Assembly (NCBI RefSeq): GCF_040801785.1
Contig: NZ_CP161805.1
Span: 620,001 to 684,000 of the forward strand
From: Sulfitobacter sp. LCG007
GTDB taxonomy: Bacteria; Pseudomonadota; Alphaproteobacteria; Rhodobacterales; Rhodobacteraceae
Length of the DNA stretch: 64,000 nt
Direction of reading: 5' to 3'
The position numbers and the translations under genes are program-made. Below the pieces are notes generated by a model, which worked only from the letters and a program-made list of their open reading frames with translations, searched no databases and had not been told where the DNA came from. This document shows, in pieces, positions 17,091 through 26,114 of this stretch; the stretch's first letter is position 1, and each line of letters starts with the position of its first letter.

Positions 17091-17864
17091 ATGGCAATCA
17101 TCAAGAAATCTCCGATCCTTTCAGGCGTCGATGGCAGACATGTCGACGCGCTCGCCCGGCGCGTCATCGCCGAACTCCGCAACAAGCCGCCGAAGGAATT
17201 CAGGGAGCGGGTTGCGCAGGCGACGGGATGGCTGATCGAAAAGGCCATGTCGAACGACATATTCATTCTCGAGGATGCAAGGTCCGAGTTGATGGCGCGC
17301 GGACTCTCCGCCGCGGACATCGTCGATCACTGCGTTTCCGACGCCGCGCGCGAGATGGGGCGGCAATGGGCGGACGACGAAGCGAGCTTTGCAACCGTGA
17401 CGCTGGGAACCGCGCGGCTGCACGGGCTTTGCAAGCTGCTGACGTCCGACTGGGAAAACCCCAGCAACCTCAAGCCGAACGCGTCGGTCCTGATCGCCGT
17501 CTGCGACAGGGAAGACCACCTGATAGGTCCGGTCGTGCTGGCCGATCAGGTGCGCCGGGCGGGCTACTCGGTGCATCTCATGACGCGGGCGGTTCCTGAG
17601 AAACTTCTCAGCAAACTGACATCCGAACCCTTTGCGACCGTATTCGTCTCTTGCAGTGCGGAAGTTTCGCTGGAAAACGTTGCGACAACCGTCCGTCACG
17701 TGCGGGCGAAGATGTCGCGGTCGCCGCGGTTCGTCCTGGGAGGCCCCGTCATCGACTGCGTCGACGACCTCCTCGAGCGGACCGGCGTCGACCTTGTCAC
17801 GAACAGCATCGGACTCGCGCTTGCGGATCCGGGCAGAAGCTCTGAAATGGTAGCGAACTGTTAA
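17091..17864 (+). CDS. ppaA: PpaA/AerR, cobalamin-binding-type antirepressor of PpsR
   Basis: 257-residue regulator with an N-terminal B12-binding-module-like helical domain (about 35-120; RQWADDEASFATVTLGTARLHGL) and a C-terminal cobalamin-binding-like (SCHIC) domain starting SVLIAVC. The DxHxxG-type loop is present as EDHLIG (Glu141, His143, Gly146), and the domain ends FVLGGPVID. In Rhodobacter, AerR/PpaA modulates the repressor CrtJ/PpsR in response to light, through B12. ATG 17091 has GGGGGAG 7-8 nt upstream. The frame stays open upstream to 16887, so a long isoform as described for AerR in R. capsulatus is possible. The stop overlaps the ppsR start (TAATG). Confidence 0.9.
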   Translation: MAIIKKSPILSGVDGRHVDALARRVIAELRNKPPKEFRERVAQATGWLIEKAMSNDIFILEDARSELMARGLSAADIVDHCVSDAAREMGRQWADDEASFATVTLGTARLHGLCKLLTSDWENPSNLKPNASVLIAVCDREDHLIGPVVLADQVRRAGYSVHLMTRAVPEKLLSKLTSEPFATVFVSCSAEVSLENVATTVRHVRAKMSRSPRFVLGGPVIDCVDDLLERTGVDLVTNSIGLALADPGRSSEMVANC

Positions 17865-19285
17865 TGAACTCCGAGCACCCTCACGCAATCGACGCATATT
17901 CGATCCCGGGCATCGATCCGGAATACCTGCCGAATGTGCTGTCCTCGGCGTCCGACATCGCGCTTGTGGTTTCGGCAGAGGGTACGATCCTGTCGGTCAT
18001 CATTGACGGGCGGACCAGCCGGTATGGCAATCTCGATCATTGGCAGGGCCGCTCCCTGGCGGATTTTCTGACCGTGGAGTGCAAGCAGAAGCTGAAGGTC
18101 ATCCTCGAGAAATACGCGAACGGTCTCGACAAGCCGCTTACGACCGAACTGAACCATCGCGACAATGCCACCTGGCAATTCCCGATCCGCTATGCGGTCC
18201 ATCGCGTCGGCCGCGAAGGCGCGCTTCTGATGCTGGGGCGCGATCTGCAGCAGGTCGCGGAAACCCAGCAGCAGCTTGTACAGGCCCAGATATCCCTTGA
18301 GCGCGGCTATGAAGAGCGGCGCGAGTTCGATGCCCGCTACCGGATGCTCATGGCATCGACACGTGACGCCTTCGTGCTCATCGGCGTTTCGGACGGTCGG
18401 ATCCGCGATCTGAACTCAGCCGCCGCCAATCTTCTCGGTTCCGGCATGGACGAGCTCAAGGGCGCGGCCTTCGCCCAGGAATTCAAGGACAGGCGGCGCA
18501 CCGAATTCGTCGAGAGCCTGCTGAATCTGACGCTGTCGGAAAACCCTGGCGAGCTTTCCGTGTTGACGCGCGCGACCCGGCGTTTCGTGACGGTTGTGCC
18601 AAACCTCTTCCGCGCCGCGGGTGAGCGCTATCTTCTGTGCCGGCTGGACCCGGAAGACAGCGGCCACATCATGGACGACCGCCTGAGCCTCAATCTCAAC
18701 GCGCTTTTCAGGGACGGCAAGGACGCGATCGTCTTCACCGACACGAAGGGCGTGATCGAGGCTGCGAACGAGGCGTTCGTCGACCTGATCGATTTCGGCA
18801 ATGCGTCCGACGTGAAGGGGCGCAGCCTTGCCGACTACCTCGCCCGGGGTCAGATCGACATGACCGTTCTGCTTGAGAACGCCATGCGCTCCGGACACAT
18901 GCGCGTGTACTCGACCCGGCTGAAGAACGAACTCGGCGGCTGGACGGCGGTCGAGATATCCGTCTCCTATCTGAACATCAGGACAAGGCCGTCTGTCGCC
19001 TTTCTGGTCAGGGACGCAAGCCGCGCGGAGGCGATGCGCACGACGCTGAACCCGCAATCCGAGGAAGCCGTGCACCAGAATGTGGTCGAGCTTGTCGGTT
19101 CGGCGAAGCTGAAGGAAATCGTCGCTGAAACGAACGATGTCGTCGAGAAGCTTTGCATCGAGACGGCGATCGAACTGACACGGAACAACCGCGCCGCCGC
19201 GGCGGAGATGTTGGGACTGTCGCGGCAGAGCCTTTATGTGAAGCTGCGCAAATACGGCCTTCAGGATCGCCCCGAAGAGGACTGA
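17864..19285 (+). CDS. ppsR: Transcriptional repressor PpsR (CrtJ)
   Basis: Redox- and light-responsive repressor of photosynthesis genes. 473 residues: N-terminal and Q-linker regions (glutamine-rich stretch around 128-141), two PAS domains (about 160-260 and 280-385), and a C-terminal Fis-type helix-turn-helix (RNNRAAAAEMLGLSRQSLYVKL). Two cysteines match those implicated in redox control of the Rhodobacter protein: Cys259 in the linker after PAS1 (YLLCRLD) and Cys431 next to the HTH (EKLCIETA). ATG 17864 is coupled to ppaA. The six or more TGT-N12-ACA boxes in the window are its expected targets. Confidence 0.96.
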   Translation: MNSEHPHAIDAYSIPGIDPEYLPNVLSSASDIALVVSAEGTILSVIIDGRTSRYGNLDHWQGRSLADFLTVECKQKLKVILEKYANGLDKPLTTELNHRDNATWQFPIRYAVHRVGREGALLMLGRDLQQVAETQQQLVQAQISLERGYEERREFDARYRMLMASTRDAFVLIGVSDGRIRDLNSAAANLLGSGMDELKGAAFAQEFKDRRRTEFVESLLNLTLSENPGELSVLTRATRRFVTVVPNLFRAAGERYLLCRLDPEDSGHIMDDRLSLNLNALFRDGKDAIVFTDTKGVIEAANEAFVDLIDFGNASDVKGRSLADYLARGQIDMTVLLENAMRSGHMRVYSTRLKNELGGWTAVEISVSYLNIRTRPSVAFLVRDASRAEAMRTTLNPQSEEAVHQNVVELVGSAKLKEIVAETNDVVEKLCIETAIELTRNNRAAAAEMLGLSRQSLYVKLRKYGLQDRPEED

Positions 19286-19328
19286 TCCCGGACCGCATGC
19301 AGCCGGTTTTTCTTGCGCCGACTCGGGC

Positions 19329-19357
19329 TGTAAGGCAAAGTTGACACATGAGTGTCA
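19329..19357. promoter_or_regulatory. PpsR box overlapping bchG start, plus palindrome over the ATG
   Basis: An exact TGT-N12-ACA box spans 19329-19346 and ends 2 nt before the bchG ATG. It overlaps a perfect palindrome, TGACAC-ATGA-GTGTCA (19342-19357), whose centre contains the start codon. The box would block a promoter between ppsR and bchG, or elongation from ppsR; the palindrome could also form a small mRNA hairpin hiding the start. Confidence 0.6.
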
Positions 19358-20256
19358 TTGATAACGCAACATCCAGAAGCCTTCCGGACCCGCTTGCCGC
19401 GCTTCAGCTGATAAAGCCGATCACTTGGTTTCCGCCCATGTGGGCGTATCTCTGCGGCGTCGTCGCGTCCGGTGAAGCGCCGCAGGGCCGCTGGGGCATC
19501 GTTGTGCTCGGCGTTCTCCTTGCGGGTCCTGTCGTCTGCGGCATGAGCCAGGCGGCCAATGACTGGTGTGACCGCTTCGTGGACGCGATCAACGAGCCCG
19601 ACAGGCCAATTCCCTCCGGTCGCATTCCGGGCCGCTGGGGGCTATGGATCGCGCTCGCGATGACCGCACTTTCGCTTGCGGTGGGGACGATGCTGGGCCC
19701 GTGGGGATTTGCGGCAACGGTGTTTGCCGTGCTTGCCGCATGGGCCTATTCGGCCGAGCCCGTCCGGTTGAAACGCTCGGGCCTGTGGGGACCCGCCCTT
19801 GTCGGATTGTGCTACGAAGGATTGCCGTGGTTCACTGGAGCGGCTGTCCTCTCGTCGGGAATGCCCGAAAGCCCCGTTGTGGTCATGGCGCTGCTCTACG
19901 CGGTCGGGGCGCATGGCATAATGACCCTGAACGATTTCAAGGCGCTCGAGGGCGACACGCGGACCGGCGTCAATTCGCTGCCGGTGACGCTGGGGCCCGC
20001 GCGCGCGGCGCGGCTGGCATGCTGGGTCATGGCGCTTCCGCAGGTTGCCGTCGCATGCCTGCTCCTTGTCTGGGACCGCCCCGTTCACGGTGCGGCCATC
20101 GCGGCCGTCCTGTTCGGGCAGATCCTGGCGATGCGCGTCCTGCTGCGCGATCCGAAGGCGAAGGCGCCCTGGTACAACGGGGTCGGCGTCACGCTCTACG
20201 TGTCCGGCATGCTCGTCACCGCATTCGGCATACGAACCCTTGGCATCTCGCCATGA
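19348..20256 (+). CDS. bchG: Bacteriochlorophyll synthase (geranylgeranyl/phytyl transferase)
   Basis: UbiA-family prenyltransferase that esterifies bacteriochlorophyllide a. 302 residues, about eight or nine membrane helices. The first aspartate-rich motif is NDWCDRFVDAINEPDRPIPSG (split: NDWCDRFVDAINE then PDRPIPSG), and the second is LNDFKALEGDTRTGV. The ribosome binding site is weak (AAGG about 12 nt before the ATG), and the start lies in a palindrome. The stop overlaps the next gene's start (ATGA). It is 62 bp downstream of ppsR. Confidence 0.95.
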   Translation: MSVIDNATSRSLPDPLAALQLIKPITWFPPMWAYLCGVVASGEAPQGRWGIVVLGVLLAGPVVCGMSQAANDWCDRFVDAINEPDRPIPSGRIPGRWGLWIALAMTALSLAVGTMLGPWGFAATVFAVLAAWAYSAEPVRLKRSGLWGPALVGLCYEGLPWFTGAAVLSSGMPESPVVVMALLYAVGAHGIMTLNDFKALEGDTRTGVNSLPVTLGPARAARLACWVMALPQVAVACLLLVWDRPVHGAAIAAVLFGQILAMRVLLRDPKAKAPWYNGVGVTLYVSGMLVTAFGIRTLGISP

Positions 20257-21554
20257 CGCTGAGCTGGTTCTCCATCGTGCGGCTCGGGCTCGTGCAGATG
20301 TGTCTTGGCGCCATCGTTGTGCTGACGACCTCGACGCTGAACCGGCTGATGGTCGTCGAACTCGCACTGCCGGCGGTATTGCCGGGGCTGCTTGTCGCCC
20401 TGCACTACGGGATCCAGATCACCCGGCCGCAGTGGGGATACCGTTCGGACGCCGGCGGGCGTCGCACGCGCTGGATCATCGGCGGCATGGCGGTTCTCGC
20501 CCTCGGCGGATGGGGCGCGGCGCTCGGTGTGGTCGTGCTCGAGCAGAGCTTCGCGGCCGGCCTCGCGGTTTCGGCGCTGGCCTATGCGCTGATCGGGCTG
20601 GGCGTCGGCGCATCGGGCACCTCTCTGCTTGCCCTGCTGGCAACGGCCACGCGCCCGGACCGCCGCGCGGCGGCGGCGACCATAACCTGGCTCATGATGA
20701 TCGGGGGGATCGCCGTGACCGCCGGGACCGTCGGCGCCTTCCTGCATCCCTATTCGCCGGCGCTTCTGTTGCGCATCGTCCTGGTCGTGACCTTCGGCGC
20801 GGTGGCGTTGACGGCGCTTGCGGTCTGGCGCGTCGAGGCAGGGCTGATCCGGGCCGAACAGGAGAAACCCGTACCCTTCGCCATCGCGTTGCGCGGCGTC
20901 TGGGAAGAGCCGAAGGCCCGCCGGTTCACCATCTTCGTCTTCCTGTCGATGGTCGCCTATTTCATGCAGGAACTCATCCTCGAGCCCTATGCCGGACTGG
21001 TGTTCGACTTCACGCCTGGCCAGTCGACCTCGCTTTCGGGCGCGCAGAACGGCGGGGTTTTCCTCGGAATGCTGATGGTCGGGATCGCCGCGACCGGGCT
21101 GGGTCTCGGGTCGCTGCGGACATGGGTGATCGCGGGCTGTCTCGGCTCGGCGCTCAGCCTTGCGGTCATCACGGCGCTGGGGCGTGTGGGACCGGCGGCG
21201 CCCCTGACGCCCGCCGTGGTTTCGCTGGGCGTGTTCAACGGCATGTTCGCGGTGGCGGCCATCGGGTCGATGATGGCCCTCGCCGGAGAGGGCCGCGGCG
21301 CCCGCGAGGGCACACGCATGGGTCTGTGGGGCGGCGCGCAGGCGATTGCGGCGGGGTTCGGCGGTCTTGTCGGGGCTGCCTCGGTGGATGCCCTGCGCCA
21401 GATCCTGGACCACGATGCGGACGCCTTCGGCCTCGTCTTTCTGGCCGAGGCGGTCCTTTTCACCGCTGCCGCGCTGCTGGCGGCGCAGATCATGAAACCT
21501 CAGGCGGACGACGATGGCCTGGTAGCGGGAGAACGCCCATGTTCGATGTCGTAG
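20253..21554 (+). CDS. PucC/BCH2-family protein (LhaA paralogue) between bchG and bchP
   Basis: Membrane protein of 433 residues, 12 hydrophobic segments, PucC family. It has family signatures in the same order as LhaA: TSTLNRLMVVEL, QWGYRSDAGGRRTRWIIGG and MQELILEPYAGLVFDFTPG. The equivalent Rhodobacter gene in this position was annotated as the 44.5-kDa bacteriochlorophyll synthase chain, but it is a transporter-like assembly factor rather than an enzyme by sequence. ATGA overlap with bchG and 16-bp overlap with bchP imply one operon. Confidence 0.9.
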   Translation: MTLSWFSIVRLGLVQMCLGAIVVLTTSTLNRLMVVELALPAVLPGLLVALHYGIQITRPQWGYRSDAGGRRTRWIIGGMAVLALGGWGAALGVVVLEQSFAAGLAVSALAYALIGLGVGASGTSLLALLATATRPDRRAAAATITWLMMIGGIAVTAGTVGAFLHPYSPALLLRIVLVVTFGAVALTALAVWRVEAGLIRAEQEKPVPFAIALRGVWEEPKARRFTIFVFLSMVAYFMQELILEPYAGLVFDFTPGQSTSLSGAQNGGVFLGMLMVGIAATGLGLGSLRTWVIAGCLGSALSLAVITALGRVGPAAPLTPAVVSLGVFNGMFAVAAIGSMMALAGEGRGAREGTRMGLWGGAQAIAAGFGGLVGAASVDALRQILDHDADAFGLVFLAEAVLFTAAALLAAQIMKPQADDDGLVAGERPCSMS

Positions 21555-22717
21555 TCGTAGGAGGCGGGCCAAGCGGGGCAACAGCGGCGGAAGATCTCGC
21601 CCGATCCGGCCACAGTGTCGCGCTGCTGGACCGGGACGGGCGTATCAAGCCCTGCGGCGGCGCCATCCCGCCGCGGCTGATCCAGGATTTCGAGATCCCC
21701 GGCGACCAGCTCGTCGCCCACATCTCGACGGCCAGGATGATTTCTCCGACCGGGCGTTCGGTCGACATGGCCATCGAGAACGGCTTCATCGGGATGGTGG
21801 ATCGCGAGCATTTCGACGAGTTCCTGCGTGTCCGGGCCACGGCTGCGGGGGCGACACGCCTTACCGGCACGTTCGTGAAGGTGCAGCGCGACGGGGCGGT
21901 GCCAGAAGTGGTCTACCGCGAAAAGGACACCGGCGAGATGCGCAGCATCGCGACACGGCTGATCATCGGTGCCGACGGCGCGCGATCCAATGTCGCGCGG
22001 GGCGAAATGCCGGGCGGCAGCGCCATTCCTTACGTGATCGCCTATCACGAGATCATCCGGGCGCCGGCCGGGTCCGACCGCTACGATCCGACCCGCTGCG
22101 ACGTGATCTACGACGGAAGCATCTCGCCTGATTTCTACGGCTGGATCTTCCCGCACGGCGCGTCCGCCAGTGTCGGGATGGGCACGGGGAGGGAAGGCTT
22201 CGATCTCAAGCGGGCGACGGCCGCGCTGCGCGGGGCCGCCGGTCTCGAGGCGTGCGAAACGATCCGCCGCGAGGGCGCGCCGATTCCTTTACGACCGCTC
22301 GATCGGTGGGACAACGGCAAGGACGTGCTGCTGGCCGGAGATGCGGCTGGCGTCGTGGCGCCGAGCTCGGGCGAGGGAATCTATTACGCGATGTTCGGAG
22401 GCCGCGTCGCGGCGAGTGCGGCGGCGGCTGCGCTGTCATCCGGCAGGGCCAGCGATCTCAAGCTCGCGCGCCGCCTGTTCATGCGTGACCACAAGACGGT
22501 CTTCCGCGTCCTTGCCTCGATGCAGAAGGCGTATTACCGCTCGGACGAAAGGCGGGAACGCTTCGTGTCCCTCTGTCACGATCTCGATGTGCAGCGCCTG
22601 ACATTCGAGGCCTACATGAACAAGGCGCTGGTCCATGCGCGGCCCATGGCGCATTTGAAGATCGGCCTGAAGAACCTCGCCCATCTTGCCGGGCTGGTCC
22701 GGCCGGAGCATGTCTGA
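21539..22717 (+). CDS. bchP: Geranylgeranyl diphosphate/bacteriochlorophyll reductase
   Basis: FAD-dependent reductase that converts the geranylgeranyl tail to phytyl. 392 residues with the Rossmann GGGPSGATAAEDLARSG (8-24), the family CGGAIPPR motif and the second FAD motif LLAGDAAGVVAPSSGEGI. Overlaps the preceding PucC-like gene by 16 bp. Downstream, where Rhodobacter carries idi, there is only a 50-codon ORF. Confidence 0.95.
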   Translation: MFDVVVVGGGPSGATAAEDLARSGHSVALLDRDGRIKPCGGAIPPRLIQDFEIPGDQLVAHISTARMISPTGRSVDMAIENGFIGMVDREHFDEFLRVRATAAGATRLTGTFVKVQRDGAVPEVVYREKDTGEMRSIATRLIIGADGARSNVARGEMPGGSAIPYVIAYHEIIRAPAGSDRYDPTRCDVIYDGSISPDFYGWIFPHGASASVGMGTGREGFDLKRATAALRGAAGLEACETIRREGAPIPLRPLDRWDNGKDVLLAGDAAGVVAPSSGEGIYYAMFGGRVAASAAAAALSSGRASDLKLARRLFMRDHKTVFRVLASMQKAYYRSDERRERFVSLCHDLDVQRLTFEAYMNKALVHARPMAHLKIGLKNLAHLAGLVRPEHV

Positions 22718-22862
22718 GGAACCGCGACCGGGCTGGCGGGACGCAATCCTGCCGCGGCTCGCGAAACTGGACGTGCATCGCCCGGCGCTGCTCATGCAGC
22801 AGCACGCCATCCGCATGAACCGTCACGCGGCCGGGATATCCGGCACGGACGCGACAGCCTGA
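22710..22862 (+). CDS. Small hypothetical ORF after bchP (50 aa)
   Basis: A 50-codon ORF whose ATG overlaps the last 8 nt of bchP and whose stop lies 6 nt before the convergent dxs stop, filling the gap exactly. It begins MSEEPRPGWRDAILPRLAKL and is basic, with no membrane segment. It has no recognised family. GGAG occurs about 5 nt upstream inside bchP, so it could be translated. Rhodobacter has idi (isopentenyl diphosphate isomerase) in this place; the W...L.P..KL..HR pattern loosely recalls an IDI N-terminus, but this is too weak to call a remnant. Confidence 0.4.
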   Translation: MSEEPRPGWRDAILPRLAKLDVHRPALLMQQHAIRMNRHAAGISGTDATA

Positions 22863-22868
22863 ACGCTT

Positions 22869-24794
22869 TCAGCTCGAAACGACGTTGAGCGCGACGACCT
22901 GACCCGCGGGACGGAAGGCCGCGCGCGCGGTTGCGGCGATATCCGCAGCTGTCATGCCGGCATCTGCATACATCTCGGCCGGAGAGGCCTGCGCGATGAA
23001 GCGGTCGGGCAGGGTGATCGTCCGGATGGCGAGCCCTCGGTCGAACACCCCATGGGCCGCCAGTTCGTGCAGGACCATGGCGCCGAAACCGCCGCGCGCG
23101 CCCTGTTCGACGGTGATCAACGCCCGATGTGTCCGCGCGAGGTCGAGCAGCAGTTCCAGATCCAGCGGCTTTGCAAAACGCGCATCCGCGACGGTGACGC
23201 CGATGCCCTCGGCCTCGAGCATGTCGGCGGCGGCCATCGCTTCGCGCAGATGCGCGCCCAGCGACAGGATCGCCACGTCCTCACCCTCGCGGATGACGCG
23301 TCCCTTGCCGATCTCGAGAACCCGGCCTTCTTCGGGCAATGCCACCCCGGTCCCGTTGCCGCGCGGATAGCGGAAGGCGATGGGGCCACTGTCATGCGCC
23401 GCCGCCGTGGCGACCATATGCACCAGTTCGGCCTCGTCCGCCGCCGCCATCACCGTGAATCCCGGCAGGTTGGAGAGGTAGGCGAGGTCGAAGGCTCCGG
23501 CGTGGGTCGGGCCGTCCGCGCCGACGAGCCCCGCCCGGTCGATGGCGAAACGGACCGGCAGTCGTTGCAGGGCGACATCGTGCACCACCTGGTCATAGGC
23601 GCGTTGCAGGAAGGTCGAATAGATCGCGCAGAAGGGCCGCAGCCCGCTGGCCGCCATGCCGGCGGCGAAGGTCACGCCATGCTGCTCGGCGATCCCCACG
23701 TCGAAGACGCGGGACGGAAAGCGGCCCGCCATGATGTCGACACCGGTCCCCGAAGGCATCGCCGCCGTCACCGCGACGATCCGGGGATCGCGCGCCGCGG
23801 TTTCGCATAGCGCGTTCCCGAAGACGCTGGTGTAGCTCGGGGCACCCGGCCTGGACTTGTTCTGCGCCCCGGTCGGGATATCGAAGGAAGCGACGCCATG
23901 GTACTTGTCCGCGCTGGTTTCGGCGGGGGCATAGCCCTTTCCCTTGACGGTGCAGCAATGGATCAGGACCGGGCCGGTGGCCCGGGCGCGGGCGGCGCGC
24001 AACACCGGCAGCAGCTGGGACAGGTCGTGACCGTCGATGGGCCCGACATATTCGAAACCGAGCTCCTCGAAGAGCGTTCCCGCCCCGGGCAGGCCGGTCA
24101 CGAGCTGACGCGCGCGGCGGGCGCTGTCGCGCAGCGGGGACGGCAGGGCGGACTCGAAGCCTTCGGCCAGCGATTTGATCCTTGTCAGCGGTTCGTTGGC
24201 ATAGAGCCGCGAGAGATATTTCGACATGGCACCCACGGGAGGGGCAATGCTCATCTCGTTGTCGTTCAGGATAACAAAGAGCCGGCGCTTTTCCGCACCC
24301 GCGTTGTTGAGCGCTTCGTAGGCCATGCCTGCGCTGATCGCGCCGTCGCCGATGACGGCGATGGCGTCCCCGGTGGGCTGGCCCATGTCGCGGCCCACAG
24401 TGAACCCGAGGGCGGCACTGATCGAGGTCGAGGCATGCGCGGCACCGAAGGGGTCGTATTCGCTTTCGTCGCGCTTGGTGAAGCCGCTGAGGCCGCCCTT
24501 CTTGCGAAGGGTGCGGATGCGGTCGCGCCGGCCAGTCAGCACCTTGTGCGGATAGCACTGATGGCCGACGTCCCAGATCAGCTTGTCCATCGGCGTGTTG
24601 AAGACCGCGTGGATCGCTACGGTCAGCTCCACCACGCCTAGGGACGACCCGAGATGTCCGCCGGTCTCGGAGACCGCGGATATGACCTCGGCGCGCAATT
24701 CGTCGGCGAGAAGGCCCAGTTCACGGTCGCTTAGGTGCTTCAGATCGGCCGGACCCGCGACGCGGTCGAGCAGGGAGGGATTGGATCGCGGCAT
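22869..24794 (-). CDS. dxs: 1-deoxy-D-xylulose-5-phosphate synthase
   Basis: Thiamine-diphosphate enzyme making DXP from pyruvate and glyceraldehyde-3-phosphate, the entry to the MEP pathway that feeds carotenoid and phytyl synthesis. 641 residues; ThDP motif [18 protein letters not shown], the DXS/transketolase central domain with [18 protein letters not shown], and the C-terminal domain. ATG 24794 has AGGAGG 9 nt upstream. It is downstream of pufC on the same strand (203-bp gap with a terminator-like hairpin), so it may be partly expressed from the puf transcript. Confidence 0.96.
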   Translation of the reverse strand: MPRSNPSLLDRVAGPADLKHLSDRELGLLADELRAEVISAVSETGGHLGSSLGVVELTVAIHAVFNTPMDKLIWDVGHQCYPHKVLTGRRDRIRTLRKKGGLSGFTKRDESEYDPFGAAHASTSISAALGFTVGRDMGQPTGDAIAVIGDGAISAGMAYEALNNAGAEKRRLFVILNDNEMSIAPPVGAMSKYLSRLYANEPLTRIKSLAEGFESALPSPLRDSARRARQLVTGLPGAGTLFEELGFEYVGPIDGHDLSQLLPVLRAARARATGPVLIHCCTVKGKGYAPAETSADKYHGVASFDIPTGAQNKSRPGAPSYTSVFGNALCETAARDPRIVAVTAAMPSGTGVDIMAGRFPSRVFDVGIAEQHGVTFAAGMAASGLRPFCAIYSTFLQRAYDQVVHDVALQRLPVRFAIDRAGLVGADGPTHAGAFDLAYLSNLPGFTVMAAADEAELVHMVATAAAHDSGPIAFRYPRGNGTGVALPEEGRVLEIGKGRVIREGEDVAILSLGAHLREAMAAADMLEAEGIGVTVADARFAKPLDLELLLDLARTHRALITVEQGARGGFGAMVLHELAAHGVFDRGLAIRTITLPDRFIAQASPAEMYADAGMTAADIAATARAAFRPAGQVVALNVVSS

Positions 24795-24965
24795 GGTGCT
24801 GTGCCTCCTGTGAGTTCGCCCCTGGCGAAGCGGCACCGCGCGAGACATGCAACGACCGGCGCGGCGCCGATCTCCTGTCGCCAACAGGAAGTGATCCGGA
24901 GCATTCGAAAACCCCGGAAGCGCGGATCGGAGAAGCGTCGGCGATCCGTGCCTGGCAGGGGGAAA

Positions 24966-24991
24966 GGCGGGCCGGGCGGACCCGGGCCGCC
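24966..24991 (-). terminator. Terminator-like hairpin after pufC
   Basis: Read on the minus strand, GGCGG-C-CCGG pairs with CCGG-C-CCGCC (9 bp with one mismatch, short loop), followed by TTTCCCCC. It starts 6 nt after the pufC stop and probably ends or attenuates the puf operon before dxs. The rest of the 203-bp pufC-dxs gap shows no further gene. Confidence 0.6.
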
Positions 24992-24997
24992 TCTCCC

Positions 24998-26113
24998 CTA
25001 TTCGTATTCCGGTGCGCCCGTGGTGGCGAGCTCGGGATAGTTGTCGATCACGTTGAGTCCCTGCAGAGGCTGCTGCTGGCCCTTGTGGCAGGTGTTGCAG
25101 GCGAGTTTAGGCGCATCGCCATGGATCGGGCCCAGCCGCTCGGGCGGATAGTTGTCCTTCAGCGGCACGAGATACTCGATGTTGAGTTCCTGGACCATCG
25201 AGATCCCGAGAAGCGCCGTCGCCCATTGCGGCGTGACCTGTCCCGGATCGTAGAAGGCGCGCGAGTTGTGGCAGAGCAGGCAGTTCACACCGAGCGAGTT
25301 GGAAAAGTAGTTCATCAGCGAAAAGGTGCGCTCGGCGTGCTGGATGCCCGGGTAGTCGTCCTGTCCGGGGATGCCCGCGACACGGCTTTCGAGATCGTGA
25401 ACCTTGATGTTGCCTTCCTCGGCCAGATAGACCTGAAGCGCGTCCGAGGGCAGCGAGGTGTACTGGCTGACCGGCGTGACCCTGTTCTGGTTGGAAGACC
25501 ACCCCGCCATGTATTTGACCGTCGGCGTTGATTCGAACCAGATTCCGCTGGGCACGTTTTCACCGCGGTGGCAGGTGTAGCATGTCACGCCCACTGTCTT
25601 GTTCGCGTTGACATGCCCGTCGTGATTTTCGTTGATGTTCTGGTTCATCTGGATCATGCGGCGCGAGACGACCTTGGTATAGAGCGTGTCCTCGTTATAT
25701 GTCTCCAGATCGCCGTCGCCGTGGCAGTAGGCGCAGCCCTGATCGGGCGAGACCCACTGCGTGATGGCCAGCATCAGACGGTTGAAGTTGTCCTCGGTCA
25801 GATCCCCCAGGACCTGGACGTTCTGGTAGACGTCGCGCGCCAGCGGCTCGCCGCCCTCGGGCACGTAGGGCTCTTCGGTATAGAAGGCCTCGATCGTCGG
25901 ATCCGGCGTCGTCAGGTCGGACCGGTACTTGGTCACGGACATGCCGGTTCCGCGGGGACCCGTCTGCAGGCTGTCCGTGGCGAAGGGCTGACCCCATGAC
26001 ACGAGGAGCGCGGCGACGATCACGGCCCCCCCGACGATCCCGACCACGACGGCGGGACCGTAGATATCCACGGGGCGTTGTCTGTTCCAGTCGCTGAACC
26101 ACTTGGGAAGCAT
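24998..26113 (-). CDS. pufC: Reaction-centre tetraheme cytochrome subunit
   Basis: Membrane-anchored periplasmic cytochrome that re-reduces the special pair. 371 residues with one N-terminal transmembrane helix (about 17-40) and exactly four haem-attachment motifs: CAYCH, CYTCH, CLLCH and CNTCH. The sixth-ligand methionines lie in the preceding helices (for example [10 protein letters not shown]). The start is ATG 26113, one base after the pufM stop, with GGGAG about 7 nt upstream. Presence of pufC and absence of pufX is the Roseobacter arrangement, unlike Rhodobacter sphaeroides/capsulatus. Confidence 0.96.
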   Translation of the reverse strand: MLPKWFSDWNRQRPVDIYGPAVVVGIVGGAVIVAALLVSWGQPFATDSLQTGPRGTGMSVTKYRSDLTTPDPTIEAFYTEEPYVPEGGEPLARDVYQNVQVLGDLTEDNFNRLMLAITQWVSPDQGCAYCHGDGDLETYNEDTLYTKVVSRRMIQMNQNINENHDGHVNANKTVGVTCYTCHRGENVPSGIWFESTPTVKYMAGWSSNQNRVTPVSQYTSLPSDALQVYLAEEGNIKVHDLESRVAGIPGQDDYPGIQHAERTFSLMNYFSNSLGVNCLLCHNSRAFYDPGQVTPQWATALLGISMVQELNIEYLVPLKDNYPPERLGPIHGDAPKLACNTCHKGQQQPLQGLNVIDNYPELATTGAPEYE

Positions 26114-26114
26114 C

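Noticed and set aside
20196-21581. 461-codon minus-strand frame opposite the PucC-like gene
   Set aside because: Basic, low-complexity translation; shadow of the transmembrane gene on the other strand.
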